Below, one piece after another: positions 54,801-63,300 of a DNA stretch of 64,000 bases (its first letter is position 1; each line of letters opens with the position of its first letter). The notes under the pieces were generated by a model. That model worked only from the letters and a program-made list of their open reading frames with translations. It was not told the DNA's origin and did no database searches. The translations under genes and the position numbers were made by a program. The stretch covers positions 62,001 to 126,000 of the forward strand of contig CAWAZY010000001.1 of the NCBI GenBank assembly GCA_963786675.1, read 5' to 3'. The DNA comes from JAGVSR01 sp963786675. Lineage in GTDB: Bacteria; Pseudomonadota; Alphaproteobacteria; Rhizobiales; Hyphomicrobiaceae.

Positions 54801-55595
54801 CTAGACCGCAACGGGCGCGGCGATGTGGGGGTGGGGATCGTAGCCGGTCAGCGTGAAATCCTCGAAACGGAAGGCGAAGATATCTCGCGCATCGGGATTG
54901 ATCGCCACCGACGGCAAGGAGCGCGGCTTGCGCGATAGTTGCAGGTCGGCCTGCTCGATGTGATTGAGATAGAGGTGCGCATCACCAAACGTGTGCACGA
55001 ATTCGCCGGGCTCCAAATCCGTGACCTGCGCCATCATCATCGTGAGAAGCGCGTAGCTGGCGATATTGAACGGCACGCCGAGAAACACATCGGCGGAACG
55101 CTGGTACAGCTGGCAGGACAGGCGACCGTCCGCCACATAGAACTGAAACAGGCAGTGGCAGGGCGCCAGGGCCATATCCGGAATGTCAGCGGGATTCCAC
55201 GCCGAGACAATCATGCGGCGGCTGTCGGGATTGGCTTTGAGCGTTTCCACCACTTCGGCGATCTGGTCGATGGTGCGCCCGTCGGGCGTGGCCCATGAGC
55301 GCCATTGCTTGCCGTAGACGGGTCCAAGATCACCCGTCGGGCCGGCCCATTCATCCCAAATGCGCACGCCATTTTTTTGCAAGTACGCGACGTTGGTATC
55401 GCCGGCCAGAAACCAGATCAGCTCATGGATGATCGATTTGACGTGCAGCTTCTTGGTCGTGACGAGCGGAAAGCCCTTCGCCAGGTCGAAGCGCATCTGA
55501 TGCCCGAACACGCTGAGCGTGCCCGTTCCCGTGCGGTCGGTTTTCCGGGTGCCCTCGGTGCGTACCCGGCGCAGCAGATCAAGATACTGGTCCAT
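54801..55595 (-). CDS. thyA: Thymidylate synthase ThyA
   Basis: Methylates dUMP to dTMP with methylenetetrahydrofolate. 264 residues, exactly the usual length from ATG 55595 (MDQYLDLLRRV); the longer frame to 55943 is spurious. Features: RTGTGTLSVFGHQMRFDL, HELIWFLAGDTNVAYL, the catalytic Cys in ALAPCHCLFQFYV, and the dUMP site LYQRSADVFLGVPFNIASYA. It is followed by folA in a two-gene unit. Confidence 0.97.
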   Translation of the reverse strand: MDQYLDLLRRVRTEGTRKTDRTGTGTLSVFGHQMRFDLAKGFPLVTTKKLHVKSIIHELIWFLAGDTNVAYLQKNGVRIWDEWAGPTGDLGPVYGKQWRSWATPDGRTIDQIAEVVETLKANPDSRRMIVSAWNPADIPDMALAPCHCLFQFYVADGRLSCQLYQRSADVFLGVPFNIASYALLTMMMAQVTDLEPGEFVHTFGDAHLYLNHIEQADLQLSRKPRSLPSVAINPDARDIFAFRFEDFTLTGYDPHPHIAAPVAV

Positions 55596-55630
55596 GTTTC
55601 CGCTCTTACTGCGATTCCCGCCCTCCGAGG

Positions 55631-56419
55631 CTAACCCGCGACCGGTGCGAAAAAGTACGTGAAGGCCAGCGCCACGGCATTTCCCGCCGCGTGGGCGGCG
55701 ATGGCCGGTTTCACCGATCCGGTGCGGCGCACGAGCCATGTCAGGATCAGACCCGCGATGAACACGCTGACGAGCCCGGCCCACGAATACATGCCATGCA
55801 GGACCGTCCAGAACACGTTTGAAATCAGTGCCCCGCCCCAGAAGCCCAGGGGCGTTTTGGCGAGAGCGGACAGGAAGAACCCCCGGAAGGTCAATTCCTC
55901 CCACAGCGGCGCCAGGACCACCGCGATGACCACCGACGCCCACGCCAGCGGCGAACGCAGGCCCTCACGCAGCCAGGCCGTATCGCCGAAGACATCGATC
56001 TTGAACACCGAATAGAGGATGAACTCAACGGCGCCCGTGATGGCCAGCAGAAGCACCGCGCCCGTCACATAGAGCGGGAGTGTAAAGCGGTCGCCCGTCA
56101 ACCGCAGGGTGGACGCAAGGGCCCCGCCTCGGCTGGCGAAGGCCAAGACCAGGGCAAGCGACACCAGCTGCGTGCCGGCCGCCACAGCCGCGCCGGCCGG
56201 CGTCGCCAGCGACGACAGGTGGCGGGGATCGGTATGGAGCGGGGAATTGGCGCTGCTGACAGCCACGATCGCGGAAATGGCGGCCAGAACCGCGACCGCC
56301 GGCCCGATCGTAATGACCGCCGTTGCCAGCGTGGCGCCGAACGCGCCCCAGGGCGTCTCGGCGCTGTATCTCGGCGCACCTTGAAACAGGGCGCGCGTGC
56401 CTATCCGTTGTTGCATCAT
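55631..56419 (-). CDS. CPBP-family intramembrane glutamic protease
   Basis: 262 residues with about seven to eight helices, in the CPBP (CAAX/Rce1-like, ABI) family. The family motifs are EELTFRGFFLSALAK (the EExxxR motif), NVFWTVLHGMYSW (FxxxH) and AIAAHAAGNAVAL (HxxxN-like). The Glu/His set is complete, so an active membrane protease is plausible. Bacterial members process peptides or confer tolerance; none is testable here. It is immediately upstream of thyA on the same strand and faces the tmRNA gene divergently. Confidence 0.88.
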   Translation of the reverse strand: MMQQRIGTRALFQGAPRYSAETPWGAFGATLATAVITIGPAVAVLAAISAIVAVSSANSPLHTDPRHLSSLATPAGAAVAAGTQLVSLALVLAFASRGGALASTLRLTGDRFTLPLYVTGAVLLLAITGAVEFILYSVFKIDVFGDTAWLREGLRSPLAWASVVIAVVLAPLWEELTFRGFFLSALAKTPLGFWGGALISNVFWTVLHGMYSWAGLVSVFIAGLILTWLVRRTGSVKPAIAAHAAGNAVALAFTYFFAPVAG

Positions 56420-56521
56420 CCGTCCCGTTTGACGTCACCGGACAACGCTCCGGCAGGCGACCCTGCGGCAAAGTGTTCACCATGCTGAACGGTCCCGCAA
56501 CTCACGGCCCGCTCGCCAGCC

Positions 56522-56550
56522 TTTCCATCGCCTGTCCGGCAGCCTATATT
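56522..56550 (+). promoter_or_regulatory. Promoter of the tmRNA gene
   Basis: TTTCCA (56522-56527) and TATATT (56545-56550) are separated by exactly 17 bases and match the sigma70 boxes at 4/6 and 5/6 positions. Transcription would start near 56556, right where the acceptor piece of tmRNA begins. Confidence 0.65.
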
Positions 56551-56555
56551 CAAGG

Positions 56556-56908
56556 GGCCGGATTCGTCCGGCTATGGCGATAAACGCGGTCGTAATAAGC
56601 CGTTCGGACCCGGGGGCAGTACCCGGCGCCTCCACCAAATTGGTGGTGTCTTGCGATTCCCTCCTGGGGGAGCCGGCCGCAAGACACCCCGCATATGGGG
56701 GCGAACTAGGATCGACGAGGGTGTAAAGGGCTTTGCTTTTGCTCGGCATGATACCGCCGTTATCGGGTCATTCAGAATAGTTGCCAATGACAACTATGCT
56801 GAGGCTGCTCTCGCTGCGTAATGCGGTGCGATTAGCCTGAACTTGAAGCCCTTGCCCCTAGCCGGGTAAGGCGCGGTCCGGAGGGCACCGGGCAACAGAA
56901 GCCCTCCA
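56556..56908 (+). ncRNA. ssrA: Transfer-messenger RNA, circularly permuted two-piece form
   Basis: Rescues stalled ribosomes. Upstream, the acceptor piece ends with CGCCTCC-A-CCA (CCA at 56635-56637) and has the GGCAGT-type T loop. After a processed loop (56638-56696, with an 11-base perfect stem GGTGTCTTGCG/CGCAAGACACC) the coding piece starts GGGGGCG (56697-56703). The two ends pair as a 7-base acceptor stem with G3-U70, the alanine identity pair. The tag frame is GCC at 56783 to TAA at 56821, encoding ANDNYAEAALAA. CCGGCTA (56568-56574) pairs with TAGCCGG (56859-56865), bridging both pieces. The 3' end is set by the hairpin at 56880-56907. Confidence 0.95.
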
Positions 56909-57002
56909 CTTCATCTGGCTTTGCGCCTGCGTGGGGGCGTGGCAGTGTTCGATGCCACGAGGCAGCGGCGGCAACGCATAACGGGGACGGCGCGACGGCG
57001 GC

Positions 57003-57722
57003 ATGACGGGCAGTCACTCCATCGATTACGAAACGCTGCAAAGCGAAGCGATGCGCGGCGTGGTCCGCGCGGTGCTGGCGCGCACGGCGAAGTCCGGCCT
57101 GCCGGGCGATCATCATTTCTACATTTCCTTCGACACCGGATCTCCCGGCGTCAGCCTGTCCAAGCGGCTGAAGGAAAAGTACCCGAGCGAAATGACGGTC
57201 GTGCTGCAGCACCGGTTCTGGGATCTCATCGTCAGCGAAGACCGCTTCGAAGTGAAGTTGACCTTCGACGGAATTCCCGAGCGCCTCGTGGTGCCGTTCA
57301 CGGCTCTCAAGGTCTTTTTCGATCCGTCCGTGCGGTATGGTCTCCAGTTCGAAGATTCCGAACTCTCCATGCGCGCGCAATCCATGGCCTCCAACGGTCT
57401 GGACGACGAAGCCGGCGTCCCCGGCGCCAGCCGGGCCCCGGCCCGCAAGCCACGTACACCGCGAAAGCCGAAAGCCGAACGCGACGCGGCAACGGCAAAC
57501 ACCCGCGGCAACACTCAGGCGGATGATGCTGCCACCCCCGGCAAGATCAGCCGGGTGACACCTATGACAGCCAAGTCTGACGGATCGGCCACGGACGCCG
57601 CCAACGCGCCCGTCGATGAGCCTGCCGATGACACTGCCGGTGAGTTCGCCGGAGAGAACGTCAAACCGGAAAGCCCCGCCGGCGCGCAAATTCTGAGCCT
57701 CGACAAATTCCGCAAGAAGTAG
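57003..57722 (+). CDS. sspB: SspB-type ClpXP adaptor
   Basis: Delivers ssrA-tagged proteins to ClpXP. 239 residues: the SspB core (residues about 8-125: YETLQSEAMRGVVRAVLART, HHFYISFDTGSPGVSLSKRL, YPSEMTVVLQHRFWDLIVSE, FDGIPERLVVPFTALKVFFD and GLQFED) belongs to the alphaproteobacterial branch. After that comes a long disordered Ala/Pro/Lys tail ending QILSLDKFRKK, which includes the short C-terminal ClpX-binding type of motif. It begins about 95 bases after the tmRNA gene on the same strand, so tag donor and tag reader are neighbours. Confidence 0.92.
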   Translation: MTGSHSIDYETLQSEAMRGVVRAVLARTAKSGLPGDHHFYISFDTGSPGVSLSKRLKEKYPSEMTVVLQHRFWDLIVSEDRFEVKLTFDGIPERLVVPFTALKVFFDPSVRYGLQFEDSELSMRAQSMASNGLDDEAGVPGASRAPARKPRTPRKPKAERDAATANTRGNTQADDAATPGKISRVTPMTAKSDGSATDAANAPVDEPADDTAGEFAGENVKPESPAGAQILSLDKFRKK

Positions 57723-57744
57723 CGCGCGGACACGCCAGGCCCCG

Positions 57745-57993
57745 TCAACCCGTCGCCTGCGGGTTATCCGTGGCGGGCACACGGCGCGAATCCTGTTCGC
57801 GCGGACGGAACTCCAGCTGCAATTTCCCATCGACCAGTTCCGAGCACTCGACGCTGGAAACGAACGGATCTGCAATTTCCAGATCCGCCGCCGAGCGGCA
57901 CACTTCGGCTGATTCCATGGGCTTCACTTCAACGCTGGCATCGCCATTGGGCAGGGCGAGGGTGACAATCATCACGATGACGGATGTCGGCAT
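57745..57993 (-). CDS. Small protein of unknown function, possibly exported
   Basis: 82 residues. The start MPTSVIVMIVTLALPNGDAS could be a short signal or simply a beta strand. Two cysteines (EVCRSAADL and SSVECSELV) may form a disulphide. The reading frame is supported by an AGGAG-type site (CAGGAG... GGAGAT on the minus strand just before the ATG) and by Pro/Glu-rich but ordered composition. Convergent with sspB, 22 bases apart. No family recognised. Confidence 0.5.
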   Translation of the reverse strand: MPTSVIVMIVTLALPNGDASVEVKPMESAEVCRSAADLEIADPFVSSVECSELVDGKLQLEFRPREQDSRRVPATDNPQATG

Positions 57994-58312
57994 GGGCGAT
58001 CTCCTTCAGGAGCACGAGAGAGGACCTGCACGAACCCGCCCGCCCAGGTTCGGCTTCACAACACAACGCCACGCCAGTCACGCGCCGCCGCGCTAAAATC
58101 CCGCGCGCACTAACCGCGCCCCCGAATCGCGCCGCCGGCCCACGCAAGAGAGCGCGTAAAAGTGGCCGCAAAATGAGAACCTTAGACCAGCCGCGACGAT
58201 AATCCCGGAGAATGGAGCCCCACCTACTCCCACAGTCCACCGCAGGCATGCTATCGGCTGTGCTCTCCCGCACTTCAGGCACATACCCGCACTTAAATAG
58301 ACAGGCCCGGCG
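57994..58312. other. 319-base gap with nothing recognisable
   Basis: Lies between the small minus-strand gene and fumC. It contains no convincing ORF, RNA fold or promoter pair. Several short GC palindromes occur (for example GCGCGC runs), but none has a terminator shape. Confidence 0.4.
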
Positions 58313-59711
58313 ATGAGCACCTCCAAGACCCGCACCGAAACCGACACCTTCGGTCCCATCGACGTCGATGCCACGCGCTATTGGGGCGCCCAGGCTCAGC
58401 GCTCGCTGCAAAACTTCAATATCGGCTGGGAAAAGCAGCCCGAACCGATCGTGCGGGCGCTCGGCATCGTCAAACGCGCCGCGGCGGAAACGAACATGGC
58501 GCTCGGCAAGCTCGATCCGAAGATCGGCGGCGTCATCGTCAAGGCGGCCCAGGAAGTCATCGACGGACAGCACAACGATCATTTCCCGCTCGTCGTTTGG
58601 CAAACGGGGTCGGGCACCCAATCGAACATGAACGCCAACGAGGTCATCTCCAATCGGGCCATTGAGATGCTCGGCGGAACGATGGGGTCCAAGAGCCCCG
58701 TGCATCCCAACGACCACGTCAACATGAGCCAGTCGTCAAACGATACGTTTCCGACGGCGATGCATGTGGCGTGCGCCGAGGAGGTCGTGCACCGCCTGAT
58801 CCCGGCCTTAAAGCATCTGCATGCAGCCCTTGATGCCAAGGCGAAGGCCTGGGCGGACATCATCAAGATCGGCCGCACGCACACGCAGGACGCGACGCCC
58901 CTGACGCTCGGTCAGGAATTCTCCGGCTACGCCCGCCAGATCGAGAACGGCATCGCCCGCATCGAACTGACCTTGCCGGCACTGATGGAGTTGGCGCAGG
59001 GGGGGACGGCTGTCGGCACGGGCCTCGCCTCGCCGATGGGTTTCGGCGACAAGGTGGCGGCGCAAATCGCCGCGATCACCGGGCTGCCCTTCACGTCAGC
59101 GCCAAACAAATTCGAGGCCCTGGCCGCCCACGACGCGATGGTCATGACCCATGGCGCGATCGCCACCGTCGCCATGAGCTGTTTCAAGATCGCCAATGAC
59201 ATCCGCTTTCTCGGTTCGGGTCCGCGCGCGGGGCTTGGTGAATTGGCATTGCCGGAAAACGAACCTGGCTCATCGATCATGCCGGGCAAGGTCAACCCGA
59301 CCCAGTGCGAGGCACTGACACAGGTGGCCGCCCACATTCACGGCAATAACGCCGCCATCGGTTTCGCGGGCAGCCAAGGCCACTTCGAGCTCAACGTTTT
59401 CAATCCGATGATGGCCTACAATTTCCTGCAATCCGTGCGCCTGCTGGCTGATGCGGCCGTTCTCGTTCACCGACAATTGCGTCGTCGGAATCGAGCCGCG
59501 CTTGGACAACATCGCCAAGGGCCTTGCCAATTCTCTGATGCTGGTGACGCCGTTGAAGGAAAAATACGGCTACGACCGCGCCGCCAAGATTGCGAAGACC
59601 GCGCACAAAAACGGTACCACGCTGCGCGAGGAAGCCGTGAAGGACGGTATCCCCGCGGAAGACTTCGACGCGATCGTGCGGCCGGAAAAGATGATCGGTC
59701 CCGATGCCTGA
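58313..59711 (+). CDS. fumC: Class II fumarate hydratase, interrupted by one frameshift
   Basis: Iron-independent fumarase of the TCA cycle (fumarate + water to L-malate). The first frame has the fumarase blocks WQTGSGTQSNMNANEV, VHPNDHVNMSQSSNDTFPTA, KIGRTHTQDATPL and the superfamily signature GSSIMPGKVNPTQ, and runs to RLLADAAV. The second frame continues with SFTDNCVVGIEPRLDNIAKG to 59711. Removing one T from 59460-59461 joins them (AAVSFTDNCVVGI) in about 465 residues, the exact family length. Loss of only the last 80 residues would probably abolish activity, so an error in the sequence is more likely than a true mutation. Confidence 0.92.
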
Positions 59712-59832
59712 GCCCGCGAGGGACTTGAAGCGCGCGCGCTCATCGCCCACAAATGGGGAGAGACAGGCGCCGGCGGCCCACGGCCCAGCCATGCCATTCC
59801 GCCGGACAGCCTATCACCGGAGTGTCGCTTAC

Positions 59833-60048
59833 ATGACTTCCAATATCATCAACTTGAATAAGGTCCGCAAAGCGCGCGCCAAGGCCGAGAAAGACCGCGT
59901 GGCCGAAGAGAACCGCATTCTCCATGGGCGGACCAAGGCCGAGCGCGAGCTTGAGGAGGCCCAGCGCCGGATCGATCAGGCGCGCATCGATTCGGCGCGC
60001 CGTGACGCAACCAACGACGACGACCTCGATCCGGGCAGCGTTTCGTGA
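59833..60048 (+). CDS. DUF4169 family protein
   Basis: 71 residues, highly charged and helical. The start TSNIINLNKVRKARAKAEKD and the segment ILHGRTKAERELEEAQRRID match DUF4169, small proteins common in Alphaproteobacteria next to an RHH_4 gene. ATG 59833 is chosen because the conserved INLNKVRKA stretch begins there. Its end overlaps the next gene by four bases (GTGA), so the two are translationally coupled. Function unknown. Confidence 0.85.
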   Translation: MTSNIINLNKVRKARAKAEKDRVAEENRILHGRTKAERELEEAQRRIDQARIDSARRDATNDDDLDPGSVS

Positions 60049-60293
60049 ACCGTCCGCGCAAGCGTTCTTTTTCCCTGAAGGGGCACCAGACCTCGATTTC
60101 CCTTGAGGAGCCGTTTTGGGATGCGTTGCGCGAGGCCGCCGAACGCGAAGGCACGACTCTGGCCGCGCTTGTCGCCGATATCGATGCATCGCGCGGCGAC
60201 GAGGGGTTGTCGGGCGCCGTCCGCATGTGGATCCTGGCCTACTTCAGGCGCAAGGCGGCGATTGAAAGCTACGACGGGGGCAATCGGGACTAG
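60045..60293 (+). CDS. Ribbon-helix-helix protein (RHH_4 family)
   Basis: 82 residues with the RHH_4 pattern: RKRSFSLKGHQTSISLEEPF (ribbon strand), FWDALREAAEREGTTLAALV (helix 1) and DIDASRGDEGLSGAVRMWIL (helix 2). The fold is that of small dimeric DNA-binding proteins such as Arc/CopG. Start at GTG 60045 overlaps the DUF4169 stop. The pair may regulate something or act in a complex; no toxin partner is visible, so it is not obviously an antitoxin. It is convergent with the AsmA-family gene. Confidence 0.85.
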   Translation: MNRPRKRSFSLKGHQTSISLEEPFWDALREAAEREGTTLAALVADIDASRGDEGLSGAVRMWILAYFRRKAAIESYDGGNRD

Positions 60294-60341
60294 CCCCAGC
60301 ACGGATACACCGGGCCCCAAAGCGCCGGCGCCGCTCCCCAA

Positions 60342-63300
60342 TTACTGATAGGGCGTTATCTGGAAAGGCTGCCACGCCGGCTTGACCGGCTTCTTGCGCA
60401 CCGGGGCCGTCGAGCGCTGGACCTGCCGCGCGGCCGGCGGAACCGCTGTCGCATCTACCGCCGTTTCAGGCGCCGGCAGCAGATTGCCCGTTTCGCCCGC
60501 TTCCGGGCCACCAGCCGGTGCGCCGTCCGCGCCAGGAGGCAACGGGTTCTGATCGATCTCATTTGAGGCGCCCGGCAGGGTATCGCCGGGGAGCGCATTG
60601 CCATCCTCCGCACCGTTAGGCGGGGCAAGTTCGAGCTGACGGGCCCGTTCGGCCTCTTCGGCTTTCCGCCGCCGCTCAGCTTCCAGGGCCTGACGGCGCT
60701 CCCGCTCCTGCTGAGCGCGCAACTGATCCAGAGCGCGCAACCGCTCCAATTCATCCACGTCCCGCTCCATCCGACGGACGGCCAGCTCGCGCTCGAGCGC
60801 ATCGGTCACTAAGGCTGGCTGCATGCTGCTCAAGTTTGCCAATGGTCCCGCGTAGACCACGGACACCGGCGGCAGCAACCGGCGCTCGACCGCCACGGGG
60901 GCGGGCGCACCGTCTCCGGCCTCAGCGCCTGCAACCGACGGGGCAGCGCGCACCGCGCTTTTGCCCTCAATCTTCCAGCTGCTGTCCAATTTGAGAGTTT
61001 GCAGATCGAGCAGCGTATCGAACGTCGCGCGCCCGTCGGGCGTTTCGACCTGGACGCGCGCCAGCTTCATCGTGCCGTCCGAAATTTCAACCGGCACATC
61101 GACTTTGCCGAGCTTCAATGCCGACGACTTCAATTCCGAGGTCAGCGCTTCCGTCAGGGGCGCGCCGGATACCGGGCCTTTGCCGAGCAGTGCCGCCTCG
61201 CTCACCGCGCTGACCGCCGATGGCGAGACGCCGTTCAACGTGACGTCGCCAAGGACCAGTTGCCCCTTACCCGTCAGGGCCCCGATCATGGCGTTGGGTG
61301 AAAGCGCCCGGCCGGAATAGCTCACCGACAGCGCCGCGACATCGCCATCCAGCGCGTCATCGACGCCGCTCTCGGCGCTCCCCTTGCTCGACACCGCGAT
61401 CTTGAAGTCGCCGGTCAGGCTGGCGCCCGCGGCCAGCTTCTCGATGCCGAAGACCGAGATGGCCTTGCCGCCGAGCACCGCCCCTTCCAGGCCGCGCACG
61501 TCCAGACGGCCGGGCGTCAGCGCCAGTTCAAGCCGGGCGTCCTTCATCGCAACACCGGGCTGCAGCGTCAGTGACCGCATGCTGGCCTTGACCGTACCAT
61601 TGATGCGGTCGAGCGGAGACAGGTCGAAGGCTTGCTCCGGCCAGATGCTCGCCGGTTCAGGCGGCGTCTCCGTCTCGGCCAGAGCGGCCGCGGACTTGCG
61701 CTTCGTGGCAGGCGGGGCATCGCCGGGCAACTCGATCTGCTGCACAGGCTCACGCGCATCCGCAGCGGTAATAGCAGACAGCAACCCGGGCAGCGAGGCC
61801 TGGTCGGCTGAAATTTCTGCATCCACCATAGCCGCACCGTTGTCCGTGCCGGGCGTGTAGGCCACGACACCGGAGACCATGGAATTGCTGATCTTCAAGG
61901 CGGGCGATGCGAGCGTCAGGCGCGCGCCATCATGGGCTACGGCCAGCGATCCTTTCATCGCTATATTTTGCGCGCCCGGAGCGACAGGCAATCCGGCGAG
62001 TGCGAGCACACGCCGCAAGTCCTGTGCATCGATGCGGACATCGCCCTTGGCGGTCACAGCCTTATCTTCGGGAACGACCACGCGCCCGTTGAAATCGAGC
62101 GTCACGGCCGGCGCATCGATTTCCACGACCGACACCAGACCCTCGGCCGCCTTGCCCGCCGCCTTGACGAAAATCGTACCGGCACGCGTGGCGGACCCGG
62201 CTTCGGTCACAGTGCCACGCATTTGCGCGAGCATGTCGAGGAACCCGTCGATATCGGCTGTTTCAACGCTGGCCGTAAAGTCAGCGGGTGCGTTTCGCCA
62301 ATTCCCGCGAGCCGCGTCGATGCGCGCCGTGGCAACCAGACGCCCGCCGCGCAAAACACCATCGAGACTGACATCCACCGCTTCGTCACGCCGCTCGCCG
62401 ATACTCACGGTCGTGGCCAACCGCCACGGCGCCAGCCGCGTCCAGGGCGCGACCTCAGACGCGACATCCGGGGGCAGATCGAGAAGTTGCGTCAGAGTGG
62501 TCGCGGCTTCCGGTGATGGCGCTTCGACAATTCCGCGCAGTTCGCCGCGCGTCTTGGCCGGCACATCTACGGCTGAGCCCTCAAGATCCACCGCCAGCCC
62601 ACCGGCAGCCTCGAACTTGAGGCGCGGCACCGACAGACGCCCCTTCTGCAGCGCAATATCCAGATGCACATTGGAAAGGCGTTGCGCGCCATCGATCAAC
62701 TCACCCGCCTTGATGTCGAGCGACACGTCGGCGGCGCCAAAGCCTGCCGCGGCCGGCTGCCCGTCTGTTTCGGCCGAACCATCGTTATTTGCGGTTTGCG
62801 GCTCATCCGCTTGCGTTGCTGCCAGGGGGCCGACCGTCCCCGACATGAGCAACCTGCGGATACCGCTTAAGCCCGGGTTATCCGGCCACAGCTCGGACAG
62901 ATTGATCTTCTGGCCGTCCAGCGCCACGGCCAGCCGCCGGGGTGCGATCAGTCCCAACCGGATTTCGCCCAGAAGCGGCGTGCCGTTGATTTCTGCGGAT
63001 GCTTCCGTCAACTCGATGGCGGCATCGCTCAACAGCAAGCTGCCTTCGACCGCGAACGGGCCGTCACTCCTGGTGCGGCTGAACGGGTTTTCACCAAACC
63101 CCCACGTGGAAAATCGCGACAGGCTCTGGCCACTGAGCGACATCGTGCCCGTAAAGGCGCGCGCACCGGCATCCCCCTCAAGCACCCCGTCGAGTGCCAG
63201 GTTGGTGCCGCCGGGCAGACCCGCGCGCAGTTCCTTCAGCTCCAGCGCACCCCCGGCTCTGGACGCGACAAACGTCAAGCCGCTGACGGACTGCCCGCCC

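Noticed and set aside
60045..60293. Antitoxin of a toxin-antitoxin pair
   Set aside because: The ribbon-helix-helix fold fits, but the partner gene is DUF4169, which has no toxin-like features, and the pair is a stable feature of the class.
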